From assembly GCA_035235625.1 (NCBI GenBank), contig CP141145.1:27840563-27904562 (forward strand): a DNA stretch of 64,000 bases, read 5' to 3'. How positions within the stretch are numbered: position 1 is the first letter of the stretch; each line of letters starts with the position of its first letter. The translations under genes and the position numbers were made by a program. Shown piece after piece: positions 13,452 through 24,157 of the stretch. The stretch is from Saururus chinensis. Taxonomy: Eukaryota > Streptophyta > Magnoliopsida > Piperales > Saururaceae. The notes under the pieces were generated by a model. That model ran no database searches, was not told where the DNA came from, and was given only the letters and a program-made list of their open reading frames with translations.

Positions 13452-15920
13452 ATGCATAATCACCTGAGCCTGAACCGCCTCTGCTTCATCCTCCCTGCCG
13501 ACGTCAACGAGATCGAGCCCTCCTCACAGCAACCCAAGTCGTCGTCGTCGTTTGCCGTGCTGTCCGCGAAGCGGCGCAAGCAGCTCCGCCGCTGGCTCGC
13601 TGACTTCATCCGCCGCTTCAAGTTCAAATGGGTGGACTACTGCCGCCACCCCCACCCGGACGCGGCCGCCGCCCCCATTTCGCAGCTGTTCAAGGATACG
13701 GACGGGGTGGCCCTCGGGTCCAACCGGGGTCACCGTCACGCACCGCGCATCTTCAGCTACTCGGAGCTCTATATTGGGTCTAACGGGTTCAGCGACCGGG
13801 AGGTCCTCGGCAGCGGCGGCTTCGGCCGCGTCTACCGCGCCGTCCTCCCCAGCGACGGCACCGTCGTCGCCGTCAAGTGCGTCGCCGAGAAGGCTGAGAA
13901 GATGGAGAAGACGTTCGTCGCGGAGCTCGCCGCGGTGGCTCAGCTCCGCCACCGGAACCTGGTCCGGCTGCGGGGATGGTGCGTCCACGAAGACCAGCTT
14001 CTTTTGGTCTACGACTATATGCCCAACAGGAGCCTGGACCGGATCCTCTTCAGGGGCTCGTCCTCGGACACGCTTGCCTGGGACCGGCGCGAGAAGATCG
14101 TGTCCGGATTGGCGGCCGCACTGTTCTACCTGCACGAGCAGCTGGACACGCAGATCATCCACCGGGACGTGAAGACCAGCAACGTGATGCTGGACTCGGA
14201 CTTCAACGCGCGGCTCGGGGATTTCGGGCTGGCCAGGTGGCTCGAGCACGACCTCAAGATCGGGTCCAGAAGAGGATCTGACTACCAGTTCCGCCTTGCG
14301 GACACGAGCCTGATCGGTGGCACCATCGGCTACCTCCCACCCGAGAGCTTTAGCCGGAGCCGCAACGGTACTACGGCCAAGTCGGACGTGTTCAGCTTCG
14401 GGGTCGTGGTGCTGGAAGTCGCCTCGGGTAGGCGGGCCGTGGACCTCACCTGCCCGGACGACCAGATCATTTTGCTGGACTGGGTCCGTAGTCTATCGGA
14501 CCACGGCGACATCTTGCGAGCTGCGGATACCCGGTTACCCGATGGGTCATACGCGCTTTCCGACATGCGGCGGCTCTTCCACCTGGGCTTGCTCTGCTCT
14601 CTCAACGACCCGAATGCCCGACCCACGATGAAGTGGGTCCTGGAGAACCTCCGCTGCGCGTTCGTCGAGCATCTCCCCGCCCTCCCCACCTTCAGCGCCC
14701 ACCCCCGCTACATCTCCCTCTCCTCCCCCTCCGCTACCACCAGCAGCAGCGGCGGTTCCACCTCTGCCTCCTCCTCCGCTGCCGCAGCCACCTTAACCGT
14801 CTTCCGGAGCGCCACCGGGAGCACCATGTACCTCACTGTCACAGCCGCAGACCAGGCGTCGGACTCCGCCGAAGACAGGGACGTCCGCCCGCCCGCGCCG
14901 TTCCCTAGCGTCGACGCACCCCGGGAAATCCCTTATAAGGAAATCCTCGCGGCCACGAACCACTTCTCGGAGGCGCAGATGGTGGCCGAGATGGACTTTG
15001 GCACCGCCTACCACGGCTACCTGGGAAACGGCCTCCGGGTGGTGATCAAGCGGTTGGGGATGAAGACGTGCCCGGCGCTGCGTGCCCGGTTCTCGGACGA
15101 GTTCCAGAACCTGGGCAGCCTCCGGCACCGCAACCTGGTTCAGCTGCGGGGTTGGTGCACCGAGCAGGGCGAGATGCTCGTCGTCTACGACTACCTGCCC
15201 CACCGCTCCCTCAGCCACCTCCTCTTCACGGCGGATCCGAGCGCCACCGCGAGCCACCTCAAGTGGGCGAGCCGCGTCAACATACTAAAGTCGCTGGCGT
15301 CGGCGATCCTGTACCTGCACGAGGAGTGGGAGGAGCAGGTGATCCACCGGAGCATCACCTCCTCGTCCGTCTTCCTGGACGCGGACATGAACCCGCGGCT
15401 CGGGTCGTTCGGTCTGGCCGAGTTCCTGACCCGGAACGCTGACGGGCACCACGTGCACACCACCTCGGACGGGTCCGCCCGGGGGATATTCGGGTACATG
15501 TCGCCCGAGTACACGGATTCGGGCGTGGGGACGACCGCGGCAGACGTGTACAGCTTCGGGGTGGTAATGCTCGAGGTGGTGAGCGGGCGGAGAGCGGTGG
15601 ACTTCCGGCGGCCGGAGGCGCTTCTGGTGCAAAAGATCCGCGAGCTGGAGGCTCGGCGGAGGACTGTGTCGGAGCTGGTGGACTGGAGGCTGGGCGGGGA
15701 GTATGATAAGGCCGAGGCAGAGAGGCTGGTGAGGCTGGGAATGGCCTGCACCAGGTCCGACCCGGGAACGAGGCCGCGCATGGGGCACATAGTGAGCATG
15801 TTGGACGGAAAGGACGAGTTCCTCCGGGGACTGAGGGAGGAGAAGAGGGAGGATTGGGAGGGGAGCCATGCCTCTGCTCTGGCACTAGTCAAGAGGATCC
15901 AAGCCCTTGGCATCCAATGA
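13452..15920 (+). CDS. Tandem-kinase receptor-like protein, S.2 type (At2g32800-like), no lectin or membrane domain
   Basis: This is an intronless gene for 822 residues and contains two kinase domains. The N-terminus (HNHLSLNRLCFILPADVNEIE) shows no signal peptide or membrane helix, so the protein is probably cytosolic despite the 'receptor-like' family name. Kinase 1 has GSGGFGRV, Lys142, HRD 237-239 and DFG 257-259 and should be active. A serine- and alanine-rich linker follows (about 420-470). Kinase 2 keeps Lys533 but has HRS (Ser634 in place of the catalytic Asp), SFG (Ser652 in place of the metal-binding Asp) and no proper glycine loop, so it is a predicted pseudokinase. The family resemblance is to Arabidopsis At2g32800, also a double kinase. 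Codons are very GC-rich, unlike the AT-rich flanks, as in many monocot genes. The start follows the TATA box at 13351. The gene converges on the EF-hand gene about 200 bp downstream. Confidence 0.85.
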   Translation: MHNHLSLNRLCFILPADVNEIEPSSQQPKSSSSFAVLSAKRRKQLRRWLADFIRRFKFKWVDYCRHPHPDAAAAPISQLFKDTDGVALGSNRGHRHAPRIFSYSELYIGSNGFSDREVLGSGGFGRVYRAVLPSDGTVVAVKCVAEKAEKMEKTFVAELAAVAQLRHRNLVRLRGWCVHEDQLLLVYDYMPNRSLDRILFRGSSSDTLAWDRREKIVSGLAAALFYLHEQLDTQIIHRDVKTSNVMLDSDFNARLGDFGLARWLEHDLKIGSRRGSDYQFRLADTSLIGGTIGYLPPESFSRSRNGTTAKSDVFSFGVVVLEVASGRRAVDLTCPDDQIILLDWVRSLSDHGDILRAADTRLPDGSYALSDMRRLFHLGLLCSLNDPNARPTMKWVLENLRCAFVEHLPALPTFSAHPRYISLSSPSATTSSSGGSTSASSSAAAATLTVFRSATGSTMYLTVTAADQASDSAEDRDVRPPAPFPSVDAPREIPYKEILAATNHFSEAQMVAEMDFGTAYHGYLGNGLRVVIKRLGMKTCPALRARFSDEFQNLGSLRHRNLVQLRGWCTEQGEMLVVYDYLPHRSLSHLLFTADPSATASHLKWASRVNILKSLASAILYLHEEWEEQVIHRSITSSSVFLDADMNPRLGSFGLAEFLTRNADGHHVHTTSDGSARGIFGYMSPEYTDSGVGTTAADVYSFGVVMLEVVSGRRAVDFRRPEALLVQKIRELEARRRTVSELVDWRLGGEYDKAEAERLVRLGMACTRSDPGTRPRMGHIVSMLDGKDEFLRGLREEKREDWEGSHASALALVKRIQALGIQ

Positions 15921-16126
15921 AGAGCTGCTTCTTTGAGTAATTTTACTTCCCTTTTTTTTTTTCTTTGTATAGGAGGGAGGCTGTTGGTGCTACACTTTAC
16001 ATGCATTCAATCTGTTTGTTGTATTGAGGAAGAGAAGTTTCAGGAATTTATATACAAATTTGTGTTTGCTTCTTTTACATCCATTGCACTGGTATTTGAT
16101 GATTTCTCTTAGTTCTTTGGAAATGT

Positions 16127-17178
16127 TTAAGACTGATCTGTGATAGCTATGTCTACCATCTCCTGATCATCATCATTGTCACTGATTCCAACCCAGTCTG
16201 TGAATGTGAAGAGGAATTCCTTGAAGCTGATCTTGCCTGACTTGTTCCGGTCCAGTTCTTCTGTAGTTATATCAGAGTAGTTAGCACTAACACGCATGAA
16301 AATGTAATTAGGGTTGTAGAGACAGGGAGTAATACTGAATCTTCTTCTGGTAATGTGACTGGGTGACCTCTCCAGAGGGTAAGCATCATTTAGTGCCTGA
16401 GCCACGTCTTTCTTGTTCACCTTGCCATCGCCATTGCTGTCAAGGAACAAGAATGCTTCCACCACTGCTTCGAAAATGGCCTTCAGTTGCGGTGATTCCA
16501 TTCTTGATGATGTCTGAAACAAAATTGACGCACTCATAGTTAAAATTTTCAATTTCCACCTTTCAAGCTTCATAACATGAAACAGACATTGGCCAGGGTA
16601 ACATGAGGAAGCAAGAGTTTACCAGAAGATAAATGAGGCAGAGTAGCACAATGAACTCTTTGAATTGGATCCCTTTCTTCCCATCTACATCACAAGACTT
16701 GTAGAGATCATCAATCTCTTTTTCTGTAAGTTGAAGCTGAAGCTTCTCTAGGCATTTTCTGAGCTCTTCGCGGTCGATCGTTTCATTTGAGTCCTCGTCT
16801 GTCAGCAGCGATCACCAATTATTCGCCAAATTCCCAAGGATTAGCAAGATGGATGGAAATACGTAACATATTTTGTCAACTAAAAATTTAATCAAGAAGA
16901 AACATACAATCCAAAAAATGGGTTGGTAAAAGTTCTTTTACAAGCATGTCTGAGTTCCACATTGTGAATGGCTCACCAAATTCCTCAAACACATGTCTGA
17001 TGTTTCTGAGACCCTCTTTGAATTGAGGGAACCTCATGATGATAGCGTTGATCGATCTGAAGGACTGTCGTTCTGTGGATGTAGTTCTTTGTTTTATGGC
17101 TTTCACCAACTTCTTTTCAAGCTCCGGATCCAGTGTCCTATATTTTTTTGAACTGCAGAACCCCAATATTCCTCCCAT
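16127..17178 (-). CDS. CML21-like EF-hand calcium sensor, four exons
   Basis: This is a predicted Ca2+-binding regulatory protein of 229 residues, close to Arabidopsis CML21 in size and layout. Exons on the minus strand: 17178-16977, 16798-16623, 16513-16336, 16260-16127. Phases agree and borders are GT-AG. The start MGGILGFC has Gly2 and a nearby Cys, which would suit N-myristoylation and palmitoylation and so membrane attachment (inference). Four EF-hand-like segments follow. Hand 1 has the loop DEDSNETIDREE. Hand 2 is DVDGKKGIQFKE. Hand 3 is DSNGDGKVNKKD, with Asp instead of Glu at position 12. Hand 4 is DRNKSGKISFKE. The tail is acidic. The last intron (16261-16335) is only 75 nt, divisible by three and free of stops, so it reads as coding. 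I call it an intron because removing it gives family-like spacing in hand 4. Confidence 0.85.
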
Positions 17179-17552
17179 TTTGCCTAAGAACAATAACAAA
17201 GTCTGGATACTGAAGTACAGAAATTTATGAGAAAAATTTTCTTTTCACTAATGGTAGCCATTACAGGAGCCATTAATATGAACATCAAAACAGCAGGATG
17301 GTACTGTATTCTACTTGGTAGCTTTCTCAAAATGTTCTCTATCAATCAAATTTTGTCACCACAGGGACATTAGCAGCTGTGTTTTTACCATGCAACAAAA
17401 TAAGTTTAGCCCAATAGGACAGAAAAATCTATTTCTGACAGGATGTACTATATCTTACTTGATTTCCTACAAATGCTGAAGGGAATGTGAGAATTCAGAA
17501 GCCTTAATTGATATCAAACTCACCACCTTCTTTCTTCATTGATGTTGAGAAC

Positions 17553-17696
17553 GAACGGCAAATACAGCACGGGAGGAAGGCTCTCATTAGTTTTGAGGCA
17601 AGTTGAGAAAAGAAAGAAGAAAGCGAACAGCAAATACTGCAAGGGAGGAAGGCTCTCATTAGTTTGGAGACAAGTTGAGAAAAGAACGAAGAAAGC
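17553..17696. repeat. 72-bp tandem duplication upstream of the EF-hand gene
   Basis: Two adjacent 72-bp copies (17553-17624 and 17625-17696) differ at only a few positions. They begin 375 bp upstream of the EF-hand gene's start codon (minus strand), within reach of its promoter. The high similarity implies a fairly recent event. Confidence 0.85.
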
Positions 17697-18419
17697 GTGG
17701 GAATGAAGTTAACTAGAATACCTAAGCAACATCAAAGTAATGTTAGAATATATTTGGATGAGAGCCTAACGTCGATTCATCCTCCAATGATTGAGCCCAC
17801 CATGAAACATGGTTACGGGCCTCAATGGATGGAGGTATATATTGAGCCCACTCTTTGTTAAAATTAATACAAAGAGTCAAAGTTGGAGAAGGGGAAGAAG
17901 AATAAGTCTCACATGCACACTGAAGAGGAAGTTGTAGGGGTATATAAGTGCTAAGTTTGGCTATTTAAGATAAAAATTAATATTTTTATACCTTTTTTTA
18001 TATTATAGGTTTTATACTACTTTTAAGTAGATAGGGAAGGTAGGTCCTATCTTACAACATGAGAATTATTTTTTTCTATTTACTTATAAATGGTGTAAGG
18101 CTTATGATATAAAGAAATAGAGGGTAAGAATATTATTATCTATTTAAGATAGGCTAACTCACTTTTGTAAGAGAAAAACAGTTGGACCTATGCACCTTAT
18201 AAATACAAGTTCTTGTTGCCTTGACTCGGTTTGCTTCATTCGAAATAGGTGGTAGGGTCGGGTGGGGTTGGGCTTAGAAAAATAAAACCCTTCTTTTGGT
18301 GACTAAATAGTTTGTAATAAATTAATATTTTTTTAATTAAATTATTGTAATTATATACTCTCTTCATCCTATATTAATAGCTACATATGATAAAATAGTA
18401 GTTTTTATTAAATGGTGAA

Positions 18420-18930
18420 AACTCGAATAAGCTAGAAATTTTTAGCTCGAGCTTGGTTCAAATTGGAAATCTAAAGCTTGGTTCGAGCTCGAGCTTGAAC
18501 TTCAATAATTGAATTAAGAGCTTAGGCTCGAACTAAAAAAATAAAAATAAAAAATATATAAATCTAAAGCACATGAAGTATCTCACATACTAAGATATTT
18601 TTAGTATTAAATATTAATAAATACACTTCAACAAGTATTACGACTATTTTCACTATGAATAATTAAAAGTATAAAATATACATGTACATGTGCTATTTAT
18701 TTATATATGTATTATTTATATATCATTTAAAATTATTTTTGGTTTCTATTTTGAGTTTAAGCTAAAGTTCAAGCTGAGTAGAATCGAGTTTGAGTTTTAA
18801 TCCAACTGAGCCAAGTCAAGTAGGGTATGCTCAAACTCGACTCAAACCTATTTGAACTTGAATCGAGTTCAAGCCGAGCCCAATTTAGGTCGAGCCGAGC
18901 CAAGCTAGGCCCGCTCCGCTAGTTAACAAC
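18420..18930. mobile_element. GAGCTCGAGC-rich nonautonomous element
   Basis: The stretch is dense in degenerate GAGCTCGAGCTTG and GAGCCGAGCC words and ends with a TTAACAACCCTA-like border. Elements of this style, ending in AACACCCCTA, are common in plant genomes and often regarded as nonautonomous DNA transposons. A second piece lies at 42297-42470. Borders are approximate and the class is inferred. Confidence 0.5.
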
Positions 18931-19106
18931 CCTAGTAGATCACTACATTGATTAGTAAGTCCTATTATATTAAAACATGGTAGTAATATATACAGTGGGT
19001 TATAAACTTAGATTTTGGAAGGAGAAAGATAATTTTTCTTAGTAAATGGAAGTATACTAAACTCATAAACAAATAGTGAATGAATTTTGTAAATAAAATA
19101 AAAATA

Positions 19107-19314
19107 CTTCATCTATCCCTAAAATAAGTGTCCTACTTTGAAAATGATTAATATTTCTTGTCACTTCAAAGTTTTCAAAATTATCCTTTTTTATTAAAGC
19201 ATAAAAAAAATTGATAAAAGGTGTTTTTAAAAAAAATATACATAAAATTGCATAAAAAAGGAAAAGGTGGATGATAACTAAGGAAATGGGACACTTATTT
19301 TAGGACAAATGGAG
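19107..19314. mobile_element. Stowaway-type MITE, about 208 bp
   Basis: The right end reads as CTCCATTTGTCCTAAAATAA on the complementary strand, and the left end has the matching CTAAAATAAGTGTCC block. TA dinucleotides flank both ends. This is the same TIR class as the MITE at 11784-11887, with a longer AT-rich interior. Confidence 0.8.
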
Positions 19315-19359
19315 TATATATAAAAAGAGTTAATATGAGTGTACGTAGATTGAATGTCT

Positions 19360-19585
19360 CACTACAACAAAAAGGGTTATTAGTGACGTTTTATTAGCGA
19401 CGCAACATCAAACGTCGTTAAAAATAACTATTTGTGACACATATAAAAGCGTCGCAAAAATTTATAACTATTAGCGACACTTTTAAAAAAGCCTCGCTAA
19501 TATATTAAAAAAGCCTCATTTTTAAAAGTGTCTCTAATGGTTTTGATATTAGCGGCGCTTATATCAAAGCATCTCTAATAAGACC
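19360..19585 (+). mobile_element. One end of a CACTA (En/Spm) transposon
   Basis: The sequence begins CACTACAACAAAAAGGG, the classic CACTA terminus. Subterminal repeats of the TTAGCGACG/GTCGCTAA type follow in both orientations, as expected for transposase binding sites. No matching opposite terminus was found nearby, so this is a truncated or rearranged copy. Confidence 0.75.
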
Positions 19586-19732
19586 AATACCATGATATTA
19601 CACTAAGATGCCCAAAAACTCTTCTAAAGTTTAAAATAAAAACTGAGAAGATAACATAACGTCCCAACTCCTAAGTCCTAACTCAAAAACAAGATCTATT
19701 TCTAGCATGCATGTTATCATATAAACATTTCC

Positions 19733-20638
<906 letters not shown>

Positions 20639-22009
20639 TGTTGTGCCCTAACTTTTTAAATTACTTTAAAGATCGGAGTGCCATCAATTCGTAATTAAAA
20701 GCGGGCTAAGATCAACCATGTACAAAAGAGTAACTATTTATTAAATTACATAATTACAAAAAATTTGTAAAATAAGGCTTATCATGCCTTAGCAAAATCA
20801 AAGTCACGCATATCCAAAATTAATACATAACAAAAAAACTTAGTAAAGTAAATTAACAACGTAGATCTTTCGAAGTTCAATAGGCAATCATCATTGACAT
20901 CAACTTGTTTGTTCGCACTTGGAATGTCTAGGGGTGGGTGAGTATAATTATACTCAGTAAGAGTTAAATTCTATTAACATGTTAAAACATAAAGCATAAA
21001 CAAAGATGCTTAAAATATTCTCATAATAATTTATATTCAAAAGTTGAATCAAATTAATATTATCGACTAACAGAATCGAACACACTTCTTATACGAAAAG
21101 TCAAATAAAATAGTTCTTCACATAATCCAGTAAACTCAGATAAATCATTGTAAGCAAAATCCGATAAATAATTTAAAATCGGATAAATCCTCATTCACAG
21201 ATTCCGATAAATAAATCAAAATTGGATAAATCATCATTCATAGAATGTCGCTGACACTAGAGCGACATATACCCGTGCTCGTGGGGCAACAGGATCAGAA
21301 TGAAGAGGATCTTCCCACGATATCCAATTTCATGGGCATGCCACATGCCATAATATGTAGTACCTATGAGTCATTGTCACGCCCCGGCGATGCCCGAGCC
21401 AAACCCTGTCTAGGGGCCAGTCAAGCGCGCGGGGGAGACGAGGGAAAATTGAGATATGGTTTAGCGGAAGACTTAACCCTAAATACGGGTGATCTAACAG
21501 AATTACGGAGCACGCACATTCCTTTGAGCAAGAGTAAATAAGTAGAAAAGAAAGAGATTCGCTTAACTCAAAATAAACGACTAGTCTCAAACCTACATGC
21601 TTAGTCAACCATAGCCCACACTGGCTCTAAAATAGGTCTTAAACAACACAACTATATAAAGTAACATAAAAATCCAACAGAGAACCATACACAATGGTTC
21701 TAAACATAAAACATAAAACATAAAACAAGGAAAATAAGTCACGTAAGAGTCTCCACGATCACATCCAGGTTGTCTCCGATCTTTCCTCAAAGAGGAGATC
21801 CTGTTCGTCTGCGTGTCGCGCCACGCAGCCCCAAAGCAAAACACAATAAAGAGGGGTGAGTTTAAACAAACTCAGGAATGATTTTCTAATATACTATCAG
21901 CATCAGCAACACAACGGCATAACAATATAATCATTCAAATCAAAGATTGACAAGATGTAACATTTTCTGATCACATATGCACATCACCTAAACTTGCATC
22001 ATAGTGTCT

Positions 22010-22720
22010 AATCCACATAGTGCCATTCACATCATAACAACCTACATGAAGTGTATATCTAACATACATATCAATCATGCTCCAATACCATATCAATCCT
22101 GCATAAGATGTATCTCTAACATATATTCAATCATGCATCACATCATATCAACCTGCATGAAATGTATCTCTAACATACATATCAATTATGCTTCAACATC
22201 ATATCCACCTACATTAAGTGTATCTCTAACATTCATATCAATCATGCTTCAACATCATATCAATCCTGCATGAGATGTATCTCTAACATACATATTCAAT
22301 CATGCTTGAGCATCATATCAATCCTGCATGAGATGTATCTCTAACATACATATTAAGTCATGCATTACATCATATAAGAAATGCCTCCCTCAAGGAGTAA
22401 ACACAATCATTGCCGCAAGTTTGGACGTGGTCCAAATTTCTTAACTGGAAACCTGGGGCATTGCCCACTCAGGACACAGTCCGAATTCCATAAGAGAAAC
22501 CAAGATGTAGGGGTAGTCAGCCCCTCTGCTCGCCAAGGATAATCCACACGGGAAATCCAAATTCCCCAAAGGGAACCTAGAGCAGGTCTACTCGCTAAGG
22601 ACAATTTTGGCCAATAATGTCCAAATTCTACGTAGGGAACCTAGAGCAGGGTGTTCACTAAGGACCTCTCTGCGGTGGGGAGAGTCCAAATTTCCGCATT
22701 GGGAACCTAGAACATGTGGT
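22010..22720. repeat. Two tandem-repeat arrays inside the solo LTR
   Basis: From about 22010 to 22380, units of about 55-60 bp carry ATGTATCTCTAACATACATAT and CAACATCATATCAA-like words. From about 22410 to 22720, diverged units of about 60-75 bp repeat CCAAATT, GGGAACCTAGAGCAGG and CTAAGGAC. The nested element at 22728 interrupts the end of the second array. Confidence 0.75.
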
Positions 22721-22727
22721 AGCCAGT

Positions 22728-24157
22728 TGATCGTTTATAATTAAACCATTTGCAAGTGTACAAGGTAATTATACTAGGATAAGTATTTAAGGGTTGTCGA
22801 ACCTCAGGGGCAGATGAGTTATTACTAAATCTAAAGAGGAATTTGCTGATTAAAAACTAAAACAAACTTAAACTTTAATTAAGCAAAAGAAATGAATCAA
22901 CTAGTTTAAAAGCAAGAGATTAATATGATGAAAATTACTTAGGAAATTGAATCCACTATAGAACCATAACAATTCCTTAACTTTTAATCTAAATCTAGTG
23001 TGAATATGAATAAGTATTCTCAGCTACAAGCTAGAATTACTTCAAAAAGAATCATTAATTAACTTCCATGGCATGAACTATCTTCGACAATAACATGAAT
23101 CATCTACACTAAACTAGCTATAGGCATGACCCGTCTAATCTTAGTATAACTCATCCAAGTCATTAATTATCTTAACATTAAAATTATTGTATGACCCTCT
23201 CATCTAAATCACAGAAATTAGAATTGATGAAAATATCAAAACCATATCAATCTATCATCTACAAGACAATAAATTAACATAGACTTGAATAAATATTAAA
23301 AGCTCTTCCATTAAAAAGGAAATCCTTATCATATAATTGTCATCATTCACAACTGAGATCTAAATTAAAAAGAAAAGAAACTGAAACTTATCTATAGCTT
23401 CATCAACTCCTAAGTAAAAGAAAAGTCTAGCCTTCCATGGTAGAAGAAAGCACTTAAATCTCCATTGAAAGCTTTGAGTTCTCTTCCATCTTCTTCTTCC
23501 TTTTTCTCTTCTTAAAATCTCCTGGAATCCTCCAATTTTAAGCCAAATATGTCTTTTTATAGGCATAAGTTCTGTAGAAAGAAGTCCAATATGAAAAAGA
23601 TTGAAATTTGGGTCAAACTAGGAAACTGCATGTTATGCCGTTCGAACGCCCTGCATGCTTGTTCGAACGCTTGAACTGAGTTTTGCTTCAAAATCATGTT
23701 ATCCCATTCGAACGCCCTATGGCCCGTTCGAACGACTACAGTGTTTCTGCAATCCGGACAATTTTTCTGGACAATCCATATTCTGTTTATTAAGCTTTTC
23801 TTCATGTCTATATTAATTTCCAACTTGTTTATAACTCTGAAAAGTTGTCCAAATCACTTTAAAGCATGTCAAGACTATTTTGAACTATTCTAAACATCGT
23901 CCAAGTACCTCGATAATCGCACTTTACCTACAAAACGTAAAATATCATATTTTAGACATGTAGAATATAATTAAAATTCCAACTTTGTTTAAATACACAT
24001 CTAAACTACTAATAACTACAAAATCATTAATAATTAAACTAAAATACTAATATCTATCTTAATCTAAATAAACCATAACTAACTCTAAATTAACCTAATC
24101 TATACTAGCAAATAGGTAAAAAAGCATATAAAATAGATATATATTTCATACTTATCA
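22728..24157 (-). mobile_element. Nested LTR-like element, 1430 bp
   Basis: It begins TGATCGTTTATAATTAAACC and ends ATACTTATCA, so it has TG...CA ends. Flanks are CCAGT (22723-22727) and CCAAT (24158-24162), a 5-bp match with one difference. It has no coding capacity and is probably a solo LTR. On the minus strand it starts TGATAAGTATG, a form I associate with Tat-type Ty3/gypsy LTRs, with low certainty. It interrupts the repeat array of the LTR around it. Confidence 0.6.

Larger units (their letters stand above)
17179..19104. other. Intergenic DNA upstream of the EF-hand gene
   Basis: No supported gene is seen. The stretch holds the 72-bp tandem duplication at 17553-17696 and the GAGCTCGAGC-rich element at about 18420-18930. 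The remainder is AT-rich without recognised features. Confidence 0.5.

Noticed and set aside
13524-15885. Long open frames on the opposite strand and other frames of the tandem-kinase gene
   Set aside because: They result from the high GC content, and the products have no domain.
18358-18412. CTCTCTTCATCCTATATTAATAG as a MITE terminus
   Set aside because: No matching inverted end was found nearby.
23641-23735. GTTCGAACG words as tRNA B boxes
   Set aside because: No A box or tRNA-like fold is present at the right distance.
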